Below, in pieces: positions 35,601 through 44,858 of a stretch of DNA of 64,000 nucleotides (its first letter is position 1; every line of letters starts with the position of its first letter). A program made the position numbers and the translations under genes. The DNA comes from Pseudomonas violetae (GTDB lineage Bacteria > Pseudomonadota > Gammaproteobacteria > Pseudomonadales > Pseudomonadaceae). Under the pieces are notes generated by a model. It saw only the letters and a list, made by a program, of their open reading frames with translations. It was not told where the DNA came from and ran no database searches. The stretch covers positions 124,001 through 188,000 of the forward strand of contig NZ_JAKNRW010000005.1 of the NCBI RefSeq assembly GCF_023072615.1. Reading direction: 5' to 3'.

Positions 35601-35868
35601 TATCAACGCGGATTACTTTGTAGTAGTCCGCGCCCTCCTCTGCCTCTCAGTCACGCGAAACAAGGAACTGCCACGCCGTTTTTAGAACTGCGTAGGTATT
35701 AATTACTTGGCATGCTTGCCACTGGTTCAAAAAGACGCTCTTCTGGCACAGAGCGACCCTCCGTCTGTTATTTCTGCCAGTTGTACGTTTTACCATTCAG
35801 GGATTGAATATCTTCCTTCGAAGCTCGCCAGACCCACTCTGGACGACGACTCGCAAGGAGATGCGTGC

Positions 35869-37158
35869 ATGTCAAGCCAGGTTGCCTTTGCCTCCCCTGC
35901 AATACTCAGCCAAGCCGGTCACCTCGACCTGTCGTTTGCCGCCAAGGGAACGACCCAGGTGTATTTCGCCGGCAGTCTCTCAAGCATCACCCATGACGTT
36001 GTCATCGATTCCCACGGGCGCATTCTGGTCGCCGCTAAAGTCGGAACGGCAGATGGTAGTCGCTTTGGCCTGGCGCGCCTGCTGGCCGATGGTTCTGCCG
36101 ACCTGTCCTTCGGCGATCGAGGCAGTGTCATTGGCCAGTTCGAGTATGGATTCGATGCGATGGCCGGCAAAATTGCAGTGCTGCCTGATGGCAATATCCT
36201 GTTGGCCGGGCTGCACTATCTGAACGGCCATCGCACGCTTCCGGCCCTGGCGTTGTTTGACCACCATGGGCATCTGGTCCAGGCCTTCGGCGAGAATGGC
36301 CTTTGCGTGGTGCGCCTACCCGGCAATCTTTCCGAGGGCATGCGTGACGCCTGGCTTCCGCCCGGCGCTCCGGGTGTTGAAGCCTGTGATCTGCGGCTGC
36401 AGGAGGATGGGCGGATCTTGCTGCTGGCTAATCATCATTTCGAGCTTGCCGATCATGTCGGCTTGCTCATCCGCCTGAACCACGACGGTACGTTGGACAG
36501 CTCCTTCAATGGCCGAGGATTTGTGATCGTCAGGCACCTGCTGATGAACACCTGGCTCAGCAGCCTGTTACTGCAACAAGACGGTCGGATCCTCGTGGGT
36601 GGGGCGATCAATTTTCCCGAGGAAGGATTGCTCGCCCGCTACCACGCCGACGGGCAACTGGACACTACCTTCGCCGTCGACGGTTTCATGAGTTTCAATT
36701 GCGCCGGGCGCAGCACTCAGATCACTCATATAGTCCAGCAGCAGAATGATGACCTGTTCTGCGTAGGCAGCAGCCGAGAGCCCTTGCACTGCCTGACACT
36801 GAAGTTGCGCAGCAACGGGCGTCCGGACAGCCATTGCCACGGCGATCAACCTGGATTGCTGAAAATCGGCCAGGCCGGCTGCCAATGGACTGCCGCCCTA
36901 GCCTTGCCAGACGGGCGGACCCTGGCGGCGGGCGCGACGATTGGAGGTTGTGAGGCCGACTTCATCCTGGCCCGACATCTGCCCGACGGCCAGCTGGATC
37001 AGCAGTTTGGGGATGGCATCGGGTGGGTCCGCACTCGGCTAGGGCGCAGCCTGGACGCTGCGACTTCGCTGGCCGCACAAGTAGATGGGGCGATAGTCGT
37101 TGGGGGTTATTCGCTGGATGGAAATCACCGTGCGATTGTGGCGCGTTACCTGGGGTGA
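35869..37158 (+). CDS. Delta-60 repeat (beta-propeller-like) protein
   Basis: A 429-residue protein made of about seven copies of the delta-60 repeat. The pattern is DGRILVGG / LARYxxDGQLDTTFxxxG, seen as GHLDLSFAAKGTTQVYF, GRFGLARLLADGSADLSFGDRGS, VGLLIRLNHDGTLDSSFNGRGF, GLLARYHADGQLDTTFAVDGF and FILARHLPDGQLDQQFGDGIG. Such proteins are often surface-exposed, but no signal peptide is seen here. The ATG at 35869 has AAGGAG upstream; the frame is open 54 codons further with an unlikely sequence. Function unknown. Confidence 0.75.
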   Translation: MSSQVAFASPAILSQAGHLDLSFAAKGTTQVYFAGSLSSITHDVVIDSHGRILVAAKVGTADGSRFGLARLLADGSADLSFGDRGSVIGQFEYGFDAMAGKIAVLPDGNILLAGLHYLNGHRTLPALALFDHHGHLVQAFGENGLCVVRLPGNLSEGMRDAWLPPGAPGVEACDLRLQEDGRILLLANHHFELADHVGLLIRLNHDGTLDSSFNGRGFVIVRHLLMNTWLSSLLLQQDGRILVGGAINFPEEGLLARYHADGQLDTTFAVDGFMSFNCAGRSTQITHIVQQQNDDLFCVGSSREPLHCLTLKLRSNGRPDSHCHGDQPGLLKIGQAGCQWTAALALPDGRTLAAGATIGGCEADFILARHLPDGQLDQQFGDGIGWVRTRLGRSLDAATSLAAQVDGAIVVGGYSLDGNHRAIVARYLG

Positions 37159-37350
37159 GTTGCTTGCGATTGGATTGAAGGCCTGCGTTTTTCCTCAATG
37201 CCGGCGTTATCTTTTGTGTCTATCACTGGCAATCTAGCGCCTGCGAAAACCGATGAGGCGCACGGGCTGATCCTGATCAGACTTTTCCTACACTTGATAT
37301 TCCTCTGCTCTTACGGCAACTTGCGCGCTTCTTAACACAAGGAGTAGCCG

Positions 37351-38853
37351 ATGTCCGGTTCAATGGCCCAGGCGTTCGCGCACAACTTTCTCGGGCAGTC
37401 TCCCCGCTGGTACAAGGCAAGCATCGTCTGCTTCCTTATTCTCAACGCCCTGGTGTTGTGGACTGTCGGCCCTGTCGCGGCTGGCTGGCTGCTGGTACTG
37501 GAATTCATTTTCACCCTGGCCATGGCGCTCAAATGCTATCCGCTGATGCCTGGCGGGCTGTTGCTAATTGAAGCGTTGCTGCTGAAGCTGACCACGCCCC
37601 AGGCGTTGTATGACCAACTGGTGCACAACTTTCCGGTGATCCTGCTGCTGATGTTCATGGTGGCCGGTATCTACTTCATGAAAGACCTGCTGCTGCTCCT
37701 GTTCTCGCGACTGCTGCTCGGCGTGCGGTCCAAAGCATTGCTGGCGCTGATGTTCTGTTTTTTATCGGCGTTTCTATCAGCTTTTCTCGATGCTCTGACT
37801 GTGACCGCCGTGATCATCAGTGTGGCGGTGGGCTTCTATTCGGTGTACCACCGAGTGGCCTCGGGCAATGACCCGCGCCAGGACAGTGGCTTCTCCGACG
37901 ACCGTCACCTGCCGCAACTGCAACACGATGACCTTGAGCAGTTTCGCGCCTTCTTGCGCAGCCTGTTGATGCACGGCGCGGTTGGCACTGCGCTTGGAGG
38001 CGTCTGTACCCTGGTGGGCGAGCCGCAAAACTTGCTGATTGGCCACGAGATGGGTTGGCACTTCACCGAGTTTTTCCTCAAAGTTGCCCCGGTTTCGTTG
38101 CCGGTACTGGTGGCTGGCCTGGTGACCTGCGTGCTGCTGGAAAAAGTGCGCTGGTTCGGCTATGGCACGCTGCTGCCCGACAACGTTCGCGCCGTGCTGG
38201 CCAACTATGCCGCAGAAGATAACGCCGAGCGCACTTTACGCCAGCGTGCTGCACTGATCGTCCAGGGCTTGGCAGCGCTGATCCTGATCGGCTGCCTGGC
38301 CTTCCATCTGGCGGAGGTGGGGCTGATCGGGTTGATGGTGATTGTGCTGATCACGGCGTTCACCGGCATTACCGACGAACATCGCATTGGCAATGCGTTC
38401 AAGGACGCTATGCCCTTCACCGCGTTGTTGGTGGTGTTCTTCGCCGTCGTCGCGGTTATCCACGATCAGCAATTGTTCACGCCGTTGATTCAATGGGTGC
38501 TGCTGCTACCGGCAGAGCAGCAACCGGGCATGTTGTTCATTGCCAACGGCCTGTTGTCGGCTATCAGCGATAACGTCTTTGTCGCAACCATTTACATCAC
38601 CGAGGTGAAGCAGGCATTTGTGTCCGGCCATATGAGCCGTGAGCATTTCGAAACCCTGGCGATTGCGATCAATACCGGCACCAATCTGCCGAGCGTGGCG
38701 ACGCCTAACGGCCAAGCGGCATTCCTGTTCCTGCTGACCTCAGCAATCGCGCCGCTGATACGCCTGTCGTATGGACGGATGGTGTGGATGGCGTTGCCGT
38801 ACACGGTGGTGATGGGAGTGCTGGGGTGGTATGCGGTGAGTTACGGGTTGTAA
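37351..38853 (+). CDS. nhaB: Na+/H+ antiporter NhaB
   Basis: A 500-residue inner-membrane antiporter that expels sodium in exchange for protons. It has about twelve hydrophobic segments. NhaB family blocks are [15 protein letters not shown] at the N-terminus, [17 protein letters not shown] in the transport core, [16 protein letters not shown] and [20 protein letters not shown]. Length is normal. AAGGAGTAGCCG precedes the ATG. It is monocistronic and convergent with the gnd-zwf-Cof operon. Confidence 0.94.
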   Translation: MSGSMAQAFAHNFLGQSPRWYKASIVCFLILNALVLWTVGPVAAGWLLVLEFIFTLAMALKCYPLMPGGLLLIEALLLKLTTPQALYDQLVHNFPVILLLMFMVAGIYFMKDLLLLLFSRLLLGVRSKALLALMFCFLSAFLSAFLDALTVTAVIISVAVGFYSVYHRVASGNDPRQDSGFSDDRHLPQLQHDDLEQFRAFLRSLLMHGAVGTALGGVCTLVGEPQNLLIGHEMGWHFTEFFLKVAPVSLPVLVAGLVTCVLLEKVRWFGYGTLLPDNVRAVLANYAAEDNAERTLRQRAALIVQGLAALILIGCLAFHLAEVGLIGLMVIVLITAFTGITDEHRIGNAFKDAMPFTALLVVFFAVVAVIHDQQLFTPLIQWVLLLPAEQQPGMLFIANGLLSAISDNVFVATIYITEVKQAFVSGHMSREHFETLAIAINTGTNLPSVATPNGQAAFLFLLTSAIAPLIRLSYGRMVWMALPYTVVMGVLGWYAVSYGL

Positions 38854-38865
38854 TACCGACCAAAC

Positions 38866-38955
38866 GTGCAGGGGCGAGCCCGCTCGCGAAAAACACCAGG
38901 CCCGCGCTCGTCCGAGCGCTCGGAACGGAACGCAGCCCGAAGTGAGCTCGCGCCA
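38866..38955. repeat. REP-like arm plus palindromic segment
   Basis: A REP-like half (GCAGGGGCGAGCCCGCTCGC, from 38869) is followed by GAAAAACAC and a perfect 12-bp palindrome CCGAGCGCTCGG (38912-38923). The layout resembles the composite element at 42766-42879. Boundaries are approximate. It fills most of the gap between convergent nhaB and the Cof phosphatase gene. Confidence 0.45.
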
Positions 38956-38958
38956 GGA

Positions 38959-39789
38959 TTAGCGGCGTTGAGGGTGGAGGATGTACTTTTCGATGGCATG
39001 GGCTGCGCCGTCTTCGGTGTTGGGGCCCGTGACGACATTAGCCTGGCGCTTCACCGCCACGTGCGCCTGACCCATCGCGATCGACAACCCGGCCCGGTGA
39101 AACATTGCCGGGTCGTTGCCGCCATCGCCCAGCGCCGCCGTCTGCTCCAGTGGCACGCCGAGGAAATCGGCCAGTGTCGCCAGTGCCGCACCCTTGTTGG
39201 CCTGCATTGCCGTTACGTCCAGGTAAACCGGTTGCGAGCGCGAAACCTGCGCCTGACCTTGCACCTTTGGCAGTAACAGCGCTTCCAGTTCGATCAACAA
39301 ATCAGTGTTGTTGCTGGTGGCGACGATCTTGTCGATGCGCTCCAGGTAAGGCTCGAAGCTGTCGACCACCACGGGCGGATAACCCAGCCCATGTTGCTCC
39401 CTGGGCACCATCGGTCCGTCTGGATCCTTGAGCAGCCAGTCACCGGCGCTGAACACCCAGATTTCAACGTCGGCGCGATCGGCAAACAGCGCCAACGCGG
39501 TCAGGGCTGCGGTCGCGGGCAAGTAATGGGCAACCAGAATGCTGCCGTCAGGATTGACCAAGGTGCCACCGTTGAATGCCGCGGTTGGCAGGTCGACGCC
39601 CAGCGCTTCGATCTGCTGCGCCATGGCTTTGGGTGGGCGCCCGGTGGCCAGGCTGAACAGGACTCCAGCGTCGCGCAAGGAACGAACGACCTCAATAGTG
39701 CGCTGGCTGAGACTGTGGTCAGGCAACAGCAAGGTGCCGTCCATGTCGCTGAGCAGAAAGCGGATCGGCCCTCGCGTCATTTTACTCAT
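38959..39789 (-). CDS. Cof-type HAD-IIB sugar phosphatase
   Basis: A 276-residue haloacid dehalogenase of the Cof/YidA group. Motif I is FLLSDMDGTLLLPDH (nucleophile Asp), motif II is the Thr in SLATGRPPKA, and motif IV is GDGGNDPAMFHRAG. The cap domain lies between about 85 and 185. It probably dephosphorylates a sugar phosphate. Its ATG overlaps the zwf stop codon (39786-39789), placing it as third gene of gnd-zwf-cof. The context suggests an intermediate of the pentose phosphate route as substrate, which is inference. Confidence 0.87.
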   Translation of the reverse strand: MSKMTRGPIRFLLSDMDGTLLLPDHSLSQRTIEVVRSLRDAGVLFSLATGRPPKAMAQQIEALGVDLPTAAFNGGTLVNPDGSILVAHYLPATAALTALALFADRADVEIWVFSAGDWLLKDPDGPMVPREQHGLGYPPVVVDSFEPYLERIDKIVATSNNTDLLIELEALLLPKVQGQAQVSRSQPVYLDVTAMQANKGAALATLADFLGVPLEQTAALGDGGNDPAMFHRAGLSIAMGQAHVAVKRQANVVTGPNTEDGAAHAIEKYILHPQRR

Positions 39790-41309
39790 CCGAGACTGTG
39801 CCAGACGCGACCGTCGCGAGTCAGCAAATCTTCGCCTGCCTGCGGACCGTCTTCACCGGCGGCATACCCCTCAACGCTGGCGTCCTGCTGCCAAGCGTCG
39901 AGGAATGGTTGCACAGCGCGCCAGCCGTTCTCGATATTGTCGGCGCGCTGGAACAGTGTCTGGTCGCCAGTGAGACAGTCATAGATCAGCGTCTCATAGC
40001 CGGTGGACGGCTGCATTTGAAAATAGTCCTTGTAGGCAAAGCCCAGCTCGATATTGGCCATCTTCAGGGCTGGCCCAGGACGCTTGGCCAACAGGTCAAA
40101 CCACATGCCTTCATTGGGCTGAATCTGGATGCGCAGATAAGTCGGTTGCAGCTCATCGACTTCGGTGTCACGAAACTGCGCATAGGGCGCCGGCTTGAAG
40201 CAGATGACGATTTCCGTGTCCCGTACGCTCATGCGCTTGCCAGTGCGCAAATAGAACGGCACGCCGACCCAGCGCCAGTTTTCGATCATCACCTTGAGCG
40301 CGACGTAGGTTTCGGTAGTGCTGTCGGGCGCTACGTTGCCTTCCTGGCGATAACCGGGCAATGCCTTGCCGGCGACTTCGCTAGCCGTGTACTGGCCACG
40401 TACTGAGTTGGCCCGGGCCTCTTCCACCGACCAGGGTCGAATTGCACCGACGACCTTGGCCTTCTCGCCGCGGACCGCGTCGGCGCCAAAAGCGGCCGGT
40501 GGTTCCATGGCGACCATCGCCAACAGCTGGAACAGGTGGTTGGGTACCATGTCGCGCAAAGCGCCGGTGTGCTCGTAAAAGCTGCCCCGGGTTTCCACGC
40601 CGACGGTCTCGGCTGCGGTGATCTGCACATGGTCGATGTAGTGGTTGTTCCAGAAGGCTTCGAACAGGCTGTTGGAAAACCGGCTGATCAGGATGTTCTG
40701 TACGGTTTCCTTGCCCAGGTAGTGATCGATCCGGTAGATCTGGTTTTCCGACATCACCTTGAGCAGGCACGCGTTCAAGGCTTGTGCGGTATGCAGGTCG
40801 GAGCCAAAGGGCTTTTCGATCACCACGCGGCGAAAGGCCTCGGGGGTTTCTTCGAGCAGCTTCGCGGCGCCTAGTCGGCTCACCACTTCGCTGAAGAAAC
40901 GTGGCGCGGTGGCCAGGTAGAACACCGCATTGCCGGTGCCGCTGTCAGCGATTTTCGCCGCCAGGGCTGAATAGGTGCTGTCGTCCAGAAAGTCGCCCTG
41001 GACGTAGCTGATACCTTTGGCGAGTGTGGCCCACAACGCCGGATCAAGGGCGTCATCGCCCTTGCCAACCTTGCTCATTGCTTGCGCTCGGATGAAATCC
41101 TCGAGCTTCTGTGCAAAGGCTTCGTCGCTGATGGCATTGTGGTCAACGCCGATGATCCGCAATCCATCGCCCAGCAATCCATCGCGACTCAGGTTGTATA
41201 GCGCGGGCATTAGCAGGCGCTTGACCAGGTCACCATGGGCACCAAACAGGAACAGCGTAGTGGGTGGTGCCGGTTCAGCCTTGGATTTATTGCGGATCAG
41301 GCCGGTCAT
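39786..41309 (-). CDS. zwf: Glucose-6-phosphate 1-dehydrogenase Zwf
   Basis: A 507-residue enzyme oxidising glucose-6-phosphate to 6-phosphogluconolactone. The dinucleotide loop is [19 protein letters not shown]. The active-site signature [14 protein letters not shown] holds the catalytic His and the substrate-binding Lys. The ATG at 41309 overlaps the gnd stop by 4 nt. The frame is open 92 codons upstream into gnd, but that extension has no dehydrogenase sequence. Pseudomonads usually carry more than one zwf; this copy sits with gnd rather than with edd/glk, so it may be dedicated to the oxidative pentose phosphate pathway. Confidence 0.95.
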   Translation of the reverse strand: MTGLIRNKSKAEPAPPTTLFLFGAHGDLVKRLLMPALYNLSRDGLLGDGLRIIGVDHNAISDEAFAQKLEDFIRAQAMSKVGKGDDALDPALWATLAKGISYVQGDFLDDSTYSALAAKIADSGTGNAVFYLATAPRFFSEVVSRLGAAKLLEETPEAFRRVVIEKPFGSDLHTAQALNACLLKVMSENQIYRIDHYLGKETVQNILISRFSNSLFEAFWNNHYIDHVQITAAETVGVETRGSFYEHTGALRDMVPNHLFQLLAMVAMEPPAAFGADAVRGEKAKVVGAIRPWSVEEARANSVRGQYTASEVAGKALPGYRQEGNVAPDSTTETYVALKVMIENWRWVGVPFYLRTGKRMSVRDTEIVICFKPAPYAQFRDTEVDELQPTYLRIQIQPNEGMWFDLLAKRPGPALKMANIELGFAYKDYFQMQPSTGYETLIYDCLTGDQTLFQRADNIENGWRAVQPFLDAWQQDASVEGYAAGEDGPQAGEDLLTRDGRVWHSLG

Positions 41310-42286
41310 TTTTTCGAGGCCTCTACATGGCCACCGAAGCCGAAGCGCTGTGCCGAAAGAATTTTGTCGCCAAATGTGCCCTGCCCGCGTGAGCGGTAGC
41401 GGGAGAACAGCGAGTTCGACAGCACGGGGACCGGTACCGACTGCTCCATGGCCGCTTCGATGGTCCAGCGACCTTCGCCGCTGTCGGCCACAGAGCCGGA
41501 GTAACCGTCGAGTTTCGGATCGCTGGCCAGCGCGTCTGCGGTCAGGTCGAGCAACCAGGACGAGACCACGCTGCCGCGGCGCCAAACTTCGGCGATGTCG
41601 GCGACGTTGAGTTCGAAGCGCTGGTCTTCAGGCAGGTTTTCGCTGGCCTTGGTCTTAAGAATGTCGAAACCTTCGGCAAAGGCCTGCATCATTCCGTACT
41701 CGATGCCGTTGTGGATCATTTTCACGAAGTGTCCGGAGCCTGCTGGACCGGCGTGAATGTAACCACGCTCGGCGCGGTCGTCATCGGACTTGCGGTCCTT
41801 GGTGCGCGGGATGTCACCGATACCGGGCGCCAGGCTTTCGAACAGTGGGTCCAGGCGTCTGACCACCTCGGCTTCACCGCCGATCATCATGCAGTAACCG
41901 CGCTCCAGGCCCCAGACACCGCCGGAAGTACCCACGTCGATGTAATGCAGGCCTTTTTCCGAGAGGTTCTTGGCCCGACGAATGTCGTCTTTATAGAAGG
42001 TATTGCCGCCGTCGATGATGGTGTCGCCGACTTCGAGCAGGGTGCTCAGGGTGTCGATGGTGTCTTCGGTCGGCGCGCCAGCCGGCAGCATGACCCAGAC
42101 GGCACGCGGCTTGGCCAGGCCTGCCACGAGGGCCGCCAGGTCAATGACACCCTTCGCGCCTTCTGCGGCCAGGGTGTCGACAAAAGCGGTATTGCGGTCG
42201 TAGACAACGGTGGAATGCCCGTTGAGCATCAGGCGCCGCGCAATATTACCGCCCATGCGGCCCAGTCCAATAATCCCGAGTTGCAT
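41306..42286 (-). CDS. gnd: 6-phosphogluconate dehydrogenase (decarboxylating), short GndA type
   Basis: A 326-residue enzyme converting 6-phosphogluconate to ribulose-5-phosphate and CO2. The Rossmann start is [43 protein letters not shown] and [23 protein letters not shown] carry the substrate-binding and catalytic residues. It is shorter than the about 470-residue E. coli enzyme and belongs to the YqeC/GntZ-like short class, often NAD-preferring. It is the first gene of gnd-zwf-cof, with translational coupling to zwf. Confidence 0.93.
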   Translation of the reverse strand: MQLGIIGLGRMGGNIARRLMLNGHSTVVYDRNTAFVDTLAAEGAKGVIDLAALVAGLAKPRAVWVMLPAGAPTEDTIDTLSTLLEVGDTIIDGGNTFYKDDIRRAKNLSEKGLHYIDVGTSGGVWGLERGYCMMIGGEAEVVRRLDPLFESLAPGIGDIPRTKDRKSDDDRAERGYIHAGPAGSGHFVKMIHNGIEYGMMQAFAEGFDILKTKASENLPEDQRFELNVADIAEVWRRGSVVSSWLLDLTADALASDPKLDGYSGSVADSGEGRWTIEAAMEQSVPVPVLSNSLFSRYRSRGQGTFGDKILSAQRFGFGGHVEASKK

Positions 42287-42396
42287 GTGCTGATGCTCCT
42301 TACTGCAAATTGATGTGTGTCAAAGGGTATAGCCCAACGCAGCCTGTTCAGTTTAGTCAGACAGGTCGGCATGAAGTTTCCGTGCATTGTGCCCGA

Positions 42397-42417
42397 TCCC
42401 GACTGATAACGTCGGGA
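42397..42417. other. Hairpin in the gnd upstream region
   Basis: TCCCGAC (42397-42403) and GTCGGGA (42411-42417) form a 7-bp stem with a 7-nt loop, between divergent gnd and the small coiled-coil gene. It could be an operator or part of a leader. Nothing else is recognisable in this gap. Confidence 0.3.
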
Positions 42418-42559
42418 ATCGTCGCGAAGACACGCCGACCATGAAAAATAAAAAAGTTCCCTTCGACGGCAAAAGAAATCAAAATTGCAGCCGATAGTGA
42501 ATTAGCGTCTGCCATAGGATGCAGGTTCACAGTTGAAACAACCATTTGCGAGGTGAGCA

Positions 42560-42748
42560 ATGGGCACAGTACAAGCAGCACGGCCAGCACAAACTCTCTA
42601 CGTCACGATTCGTCGTGATGAACTGCGCCAGCTCAAAGAAGAACGCGACCTGCTCAAGCAGGAGCTGGCGCAATTGCGCCAACTGACCCAAGGTCACCCG
42701 CCACAGCCACAGCCCCTGCCTGTGACACAACGCGCCCCCCACGCCTGA
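42560..42748 (+). CDS. Small coiled-coil hypothetical protein
   Basis: A 62-residue protein. Residues 19-43 (RDELRQLKEERDLLKQELAQL) form a clear heptad coiled coil, followed by a proline/glutamine tail (PPQPQPLPVT). There is no signal or membrane segment. GAGGTGAGCA precedes the ATG at good spacing. It may be an adaptor or oligomerising protein; I know no function. Immediately downstream lies a REP-type composite element. Confidence 0.65.
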   Translation: MGTVQAARPAQTLYVTIRRDELRQLKEERDLLKQELAQLRQLTQGHPPQPQPLPVTQRAPHA

Positions 42749-42765
42749 CCCCCCTCGCCCGCCGC

Positions 42766-42879
42766 TTTAGGAGCGAGCTAGATTGCGAAAACACTGAGGG
42801 CACCGCGGGGTATCAGATCCCCCGCGTTCTCGCTGACGACCCTCGGCGGAACGCCGCACGGAGCCAGGCCACTCCTAAA
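42766..42879. repeat. Composite palindromic element with 8-bp terminal inverted repeats
   Basis: A 114-bp segment is bounded by TTTAGGAG (42766-42773) and CTCCTAAA (42872-42879). Inside are a REP-like arm (GGAGCGAGCTAGATTGCG), a hairpin CGCGGGG/CCCCGCG (42804-42826) and GGCGGAACGCC. It looks like a BIME or MITE-type non-coding mobile repeat. The similar element at 38866 shares the order REP arm, GAAAA-CAC, hairpin. Confidence 0.55.
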
Positions 42880-43009
42880 ACTCACGAAGTTTTCACATCC
42901 GTTAATGGATACTCGCGCGCCATTGTGGCCGCTCGATATGCGCGCCGCGCCGGTTCGTCTTCCAGTTTCTACTGGCGACTGTCGATGATTTTTTAGGCTG
43001 GAGCGCTGA

Positions 43010-44743
43010 ATGGCTTTGTTCAAACGCAGCAACACGACTGCGAAAGGGTTTGACTGGGCCGGGCTTGCCTGGCTGTTTATGTTCTTCTGGTACTTCTCCG
43101 GCATCACCCAACTGCTGATCCAGCTGACCGGTACCTCGGGCTTCACCGGCTTTCGCCAGGCCTTCATCATGAGCGCGGTCTGGCTCGCGCCCATGCTGGT
43201 CTTTCCGCGACAGACCCGCGTGCTCGCCGCTTGTATCGGCGTGGTGCTGTGGGCTTGCTCAATGGCCAGCCTGGGCTACTTCTTCATCTATCAGCAGGAA
43301 TTTTCCCAGAGCGTCATCTTCATTATGTTCGAATCGAACATCTCTGAAGCTGGCGAGTACATGACCCAATATTTCGCCTGGTGGATGGTCGCGGCATTTC
43401 TTGCCCACACGCTGTTTGCCTACTACTTGTGGACTCGCTTGCGTCCGGTGTACCTGCCGCGCGGCCGAGCCTTTGTGGCGGCAACGGCAATCCTGATAGC
43501 AGTGGTCGGTTATCCGCTGGTCAAGCAGACCCTGCGCACCGGCAGCCTGACCGATGGCTTCGAGAAATTCGAAACCCGCATCGAACCTGCGGTGCCATGG
43601 CAGATGGCTGTGGCTTATCACCGCTACGTCGACACACTCGCCGGCATGCAGGACATGCTGCACAGTGCGAGCAAGATCTCCCCGCTGAAAAACCTCAGCG
43701 ACGCCTCGGCCAACCAGCCGGCGACCCTGGTACTGGTGATCGGCGAATCGACCAACCGCCAACGCATGAGCCTGTACGGCTATCCGCGCAATACCACCCC
43801 TGAACTGGACAAGCTCAAGGACCAGTTGTCGGTGTTCGACAACGTCATTACCCCGCGCCCCTACACCATTGAAGCGCTGCAACAGGTGCTGACATTCGCC
43901 GACGAAGAGAACCCGGCGCTTTACCTGTCGACTCCGTCGCTGGTCAGCATGATGAAACAGGCAGGCTACAAGACCTTCTGGATCACCAACCAGCAAACCA
44001 TGACCAAGCGCAACACCATGCTGACGACCTTCTCAGAGCAGGCCGACGAACAGGTGTACCTGAACAACAATCGTAACCAGAACGCCGCCCAGTACGACGG
44101 CGACGTCATTGCGCCGTTCAACAAGGCCCTGGCTGACGCCGCACCGCGCAAGCTGATCGTGGTGCACCTGCTGGGCACGCACATGAGCTACCAGTACCGC
44201 TACCCATCAACCTTCGACAAGTTCAAGGACCGCCAGGGCATGCCGGCCGGCGTGCGTGACGATCAGGTGCCGACCTACAACAGTTACGACAACGCGGTCC
44301 TGTACAACGACTTCGTGGTATCGAGCCTGATCAAGGACTACGCGAAGACGGACCCGAATGGCTTCCTGCTGTACCTGTCCGACCATGGCGAAGACGTGTT
44401 CGACTCGCCGGGCCATAGCACCTTGGGTCGTAACGAAAGCAAGCCGACCGCGCCGATGTACACCATCCCATTCATGGCCTGGGCCTCGCCGAAATGGCGT
44501 GAATCCCATGACTGGAACTTTGCTGGCGACCTGAGCCGTCCTTACAGCAGTTCGCACCTGATCCACACTTGGGCGGACATGGCCGGCTTGAATTTCGATG
44601 AGCTGGATCGCAGCAAGAGCCTGGTCAGCGACAGCTTCAAGCCTCGGCCCTTGATGATCGGCAATCCCTATGAAAAACAGCAGCGGCCGTTGATCGACTT
44701 CAGCCTGATGAAACCCAAATCAGTGGAGGTTGTGCAGCACTAA
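43010..44743 (+). CDS. cptA: Phosphoethanolamine transferase CptA
   Basis: A 577-residue inner-membrane enzyme that transfers phosphoethanolamine from phosphatidylethanolamine to lipopolysaccharide core. Five N-terminal membrane helices (about 18-190) precede a periplasmic sulfatase-fold domain. VIGESTNRQRMSLYGYPRNTTPEL contains the nucleophile Thr and zinc-binding Glu. IVVHLLGTHMSYQYRYP, LLYLSDHGEDVFDSPGHSTLGR and TIPFMAWAS complete the metal site. CTGGAGCGCTGA precedes the ATG. It is monocistronic. Confidence 0.92.
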   Translation: MALFKRSNTTAKGFDWAGLAWLFMFFWYFSGITQLLIQLTGTSGFTGFRQAFIMSAVWLAPMLVFPRQTRVLAACIGVVLWACSMASLGYFFIYQQEFSQSVIFIMFESNISEAGEYMTQYFAWWMVAAFLAHTLFAYYLWTRLRPVYLPRGRAFVAATAILIAVVGYPLVKQTLRTGSLTDGFEKFETRIEPAVPWQMAVAYHRYVDTLAGMQDMLHSASKISPLKNLSDASANQPATLVLVIGESTNRQRMSLYGYPRNTTPELDKLKDQLSVFDNVITPRPYTIEALQQVLTFADEENPALYLSTPSLVSMMKQAGYKTFWITNQQTMTKRNTMLTTFSEQADEQVYLNNNRNQNAAQYDGDVIAPFNKALADAAPRKLIVVHLLGTHMSYQYRYPSTFDKFKDRQGMPAGVRDDQVPTYNSYDNAVLYNDFVVSSLIKDYAKTDPNGFLLYLSDHGEDVFDSPGHSTLGRNESKPTAPMYTIPFMAWASPKWRESHDWNFAGDLSRPYSSSHLIHTWADMAGLNFDELDRSKSLVSDSFKPRPLMIGNPYEKQQRPLIDFSLMKPKSVEVVQH

Positions 44744-44766
44744 CACCGTAGCTGCCAACGCCAAAA

Positions 44767-44785
44767 GAATAATAATTATCGTTTA
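44767..44785 (+). promoter_or_regulatory. Candidate Fur box of the siderophore receptor
   Basis: GAATAATAATTATCGTTTA is an AT-rich 19-mer resembling the Fur consensus (GATAATGATAATCATTATC), about 75 nt before the receptor start. Iron repression is expected for this family. Confidence 0.5.
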
Positions 44786-44858
44786 CCGCTAAATATCGCC
44801 GCCCTCCTTCGTCTTTGAGCAAACGGAATTTTTCCTCAACGACAAGGAGTCGGCTGCG

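Noticed and set aside
41310..41585. 92-residue N-terminal extension of Zwf
   Set aside because: It lies wholly within gnd in another frame and has Arg-rich shadow composition. The family start is at 41309.
42361..42559. HexR operator upstream of gnd
   Set aside because: Only a TCCCGAC/GTCGGGA hairpin was found. It does not match the TTGT-N7/8-ACAA pattern of HexR sites.
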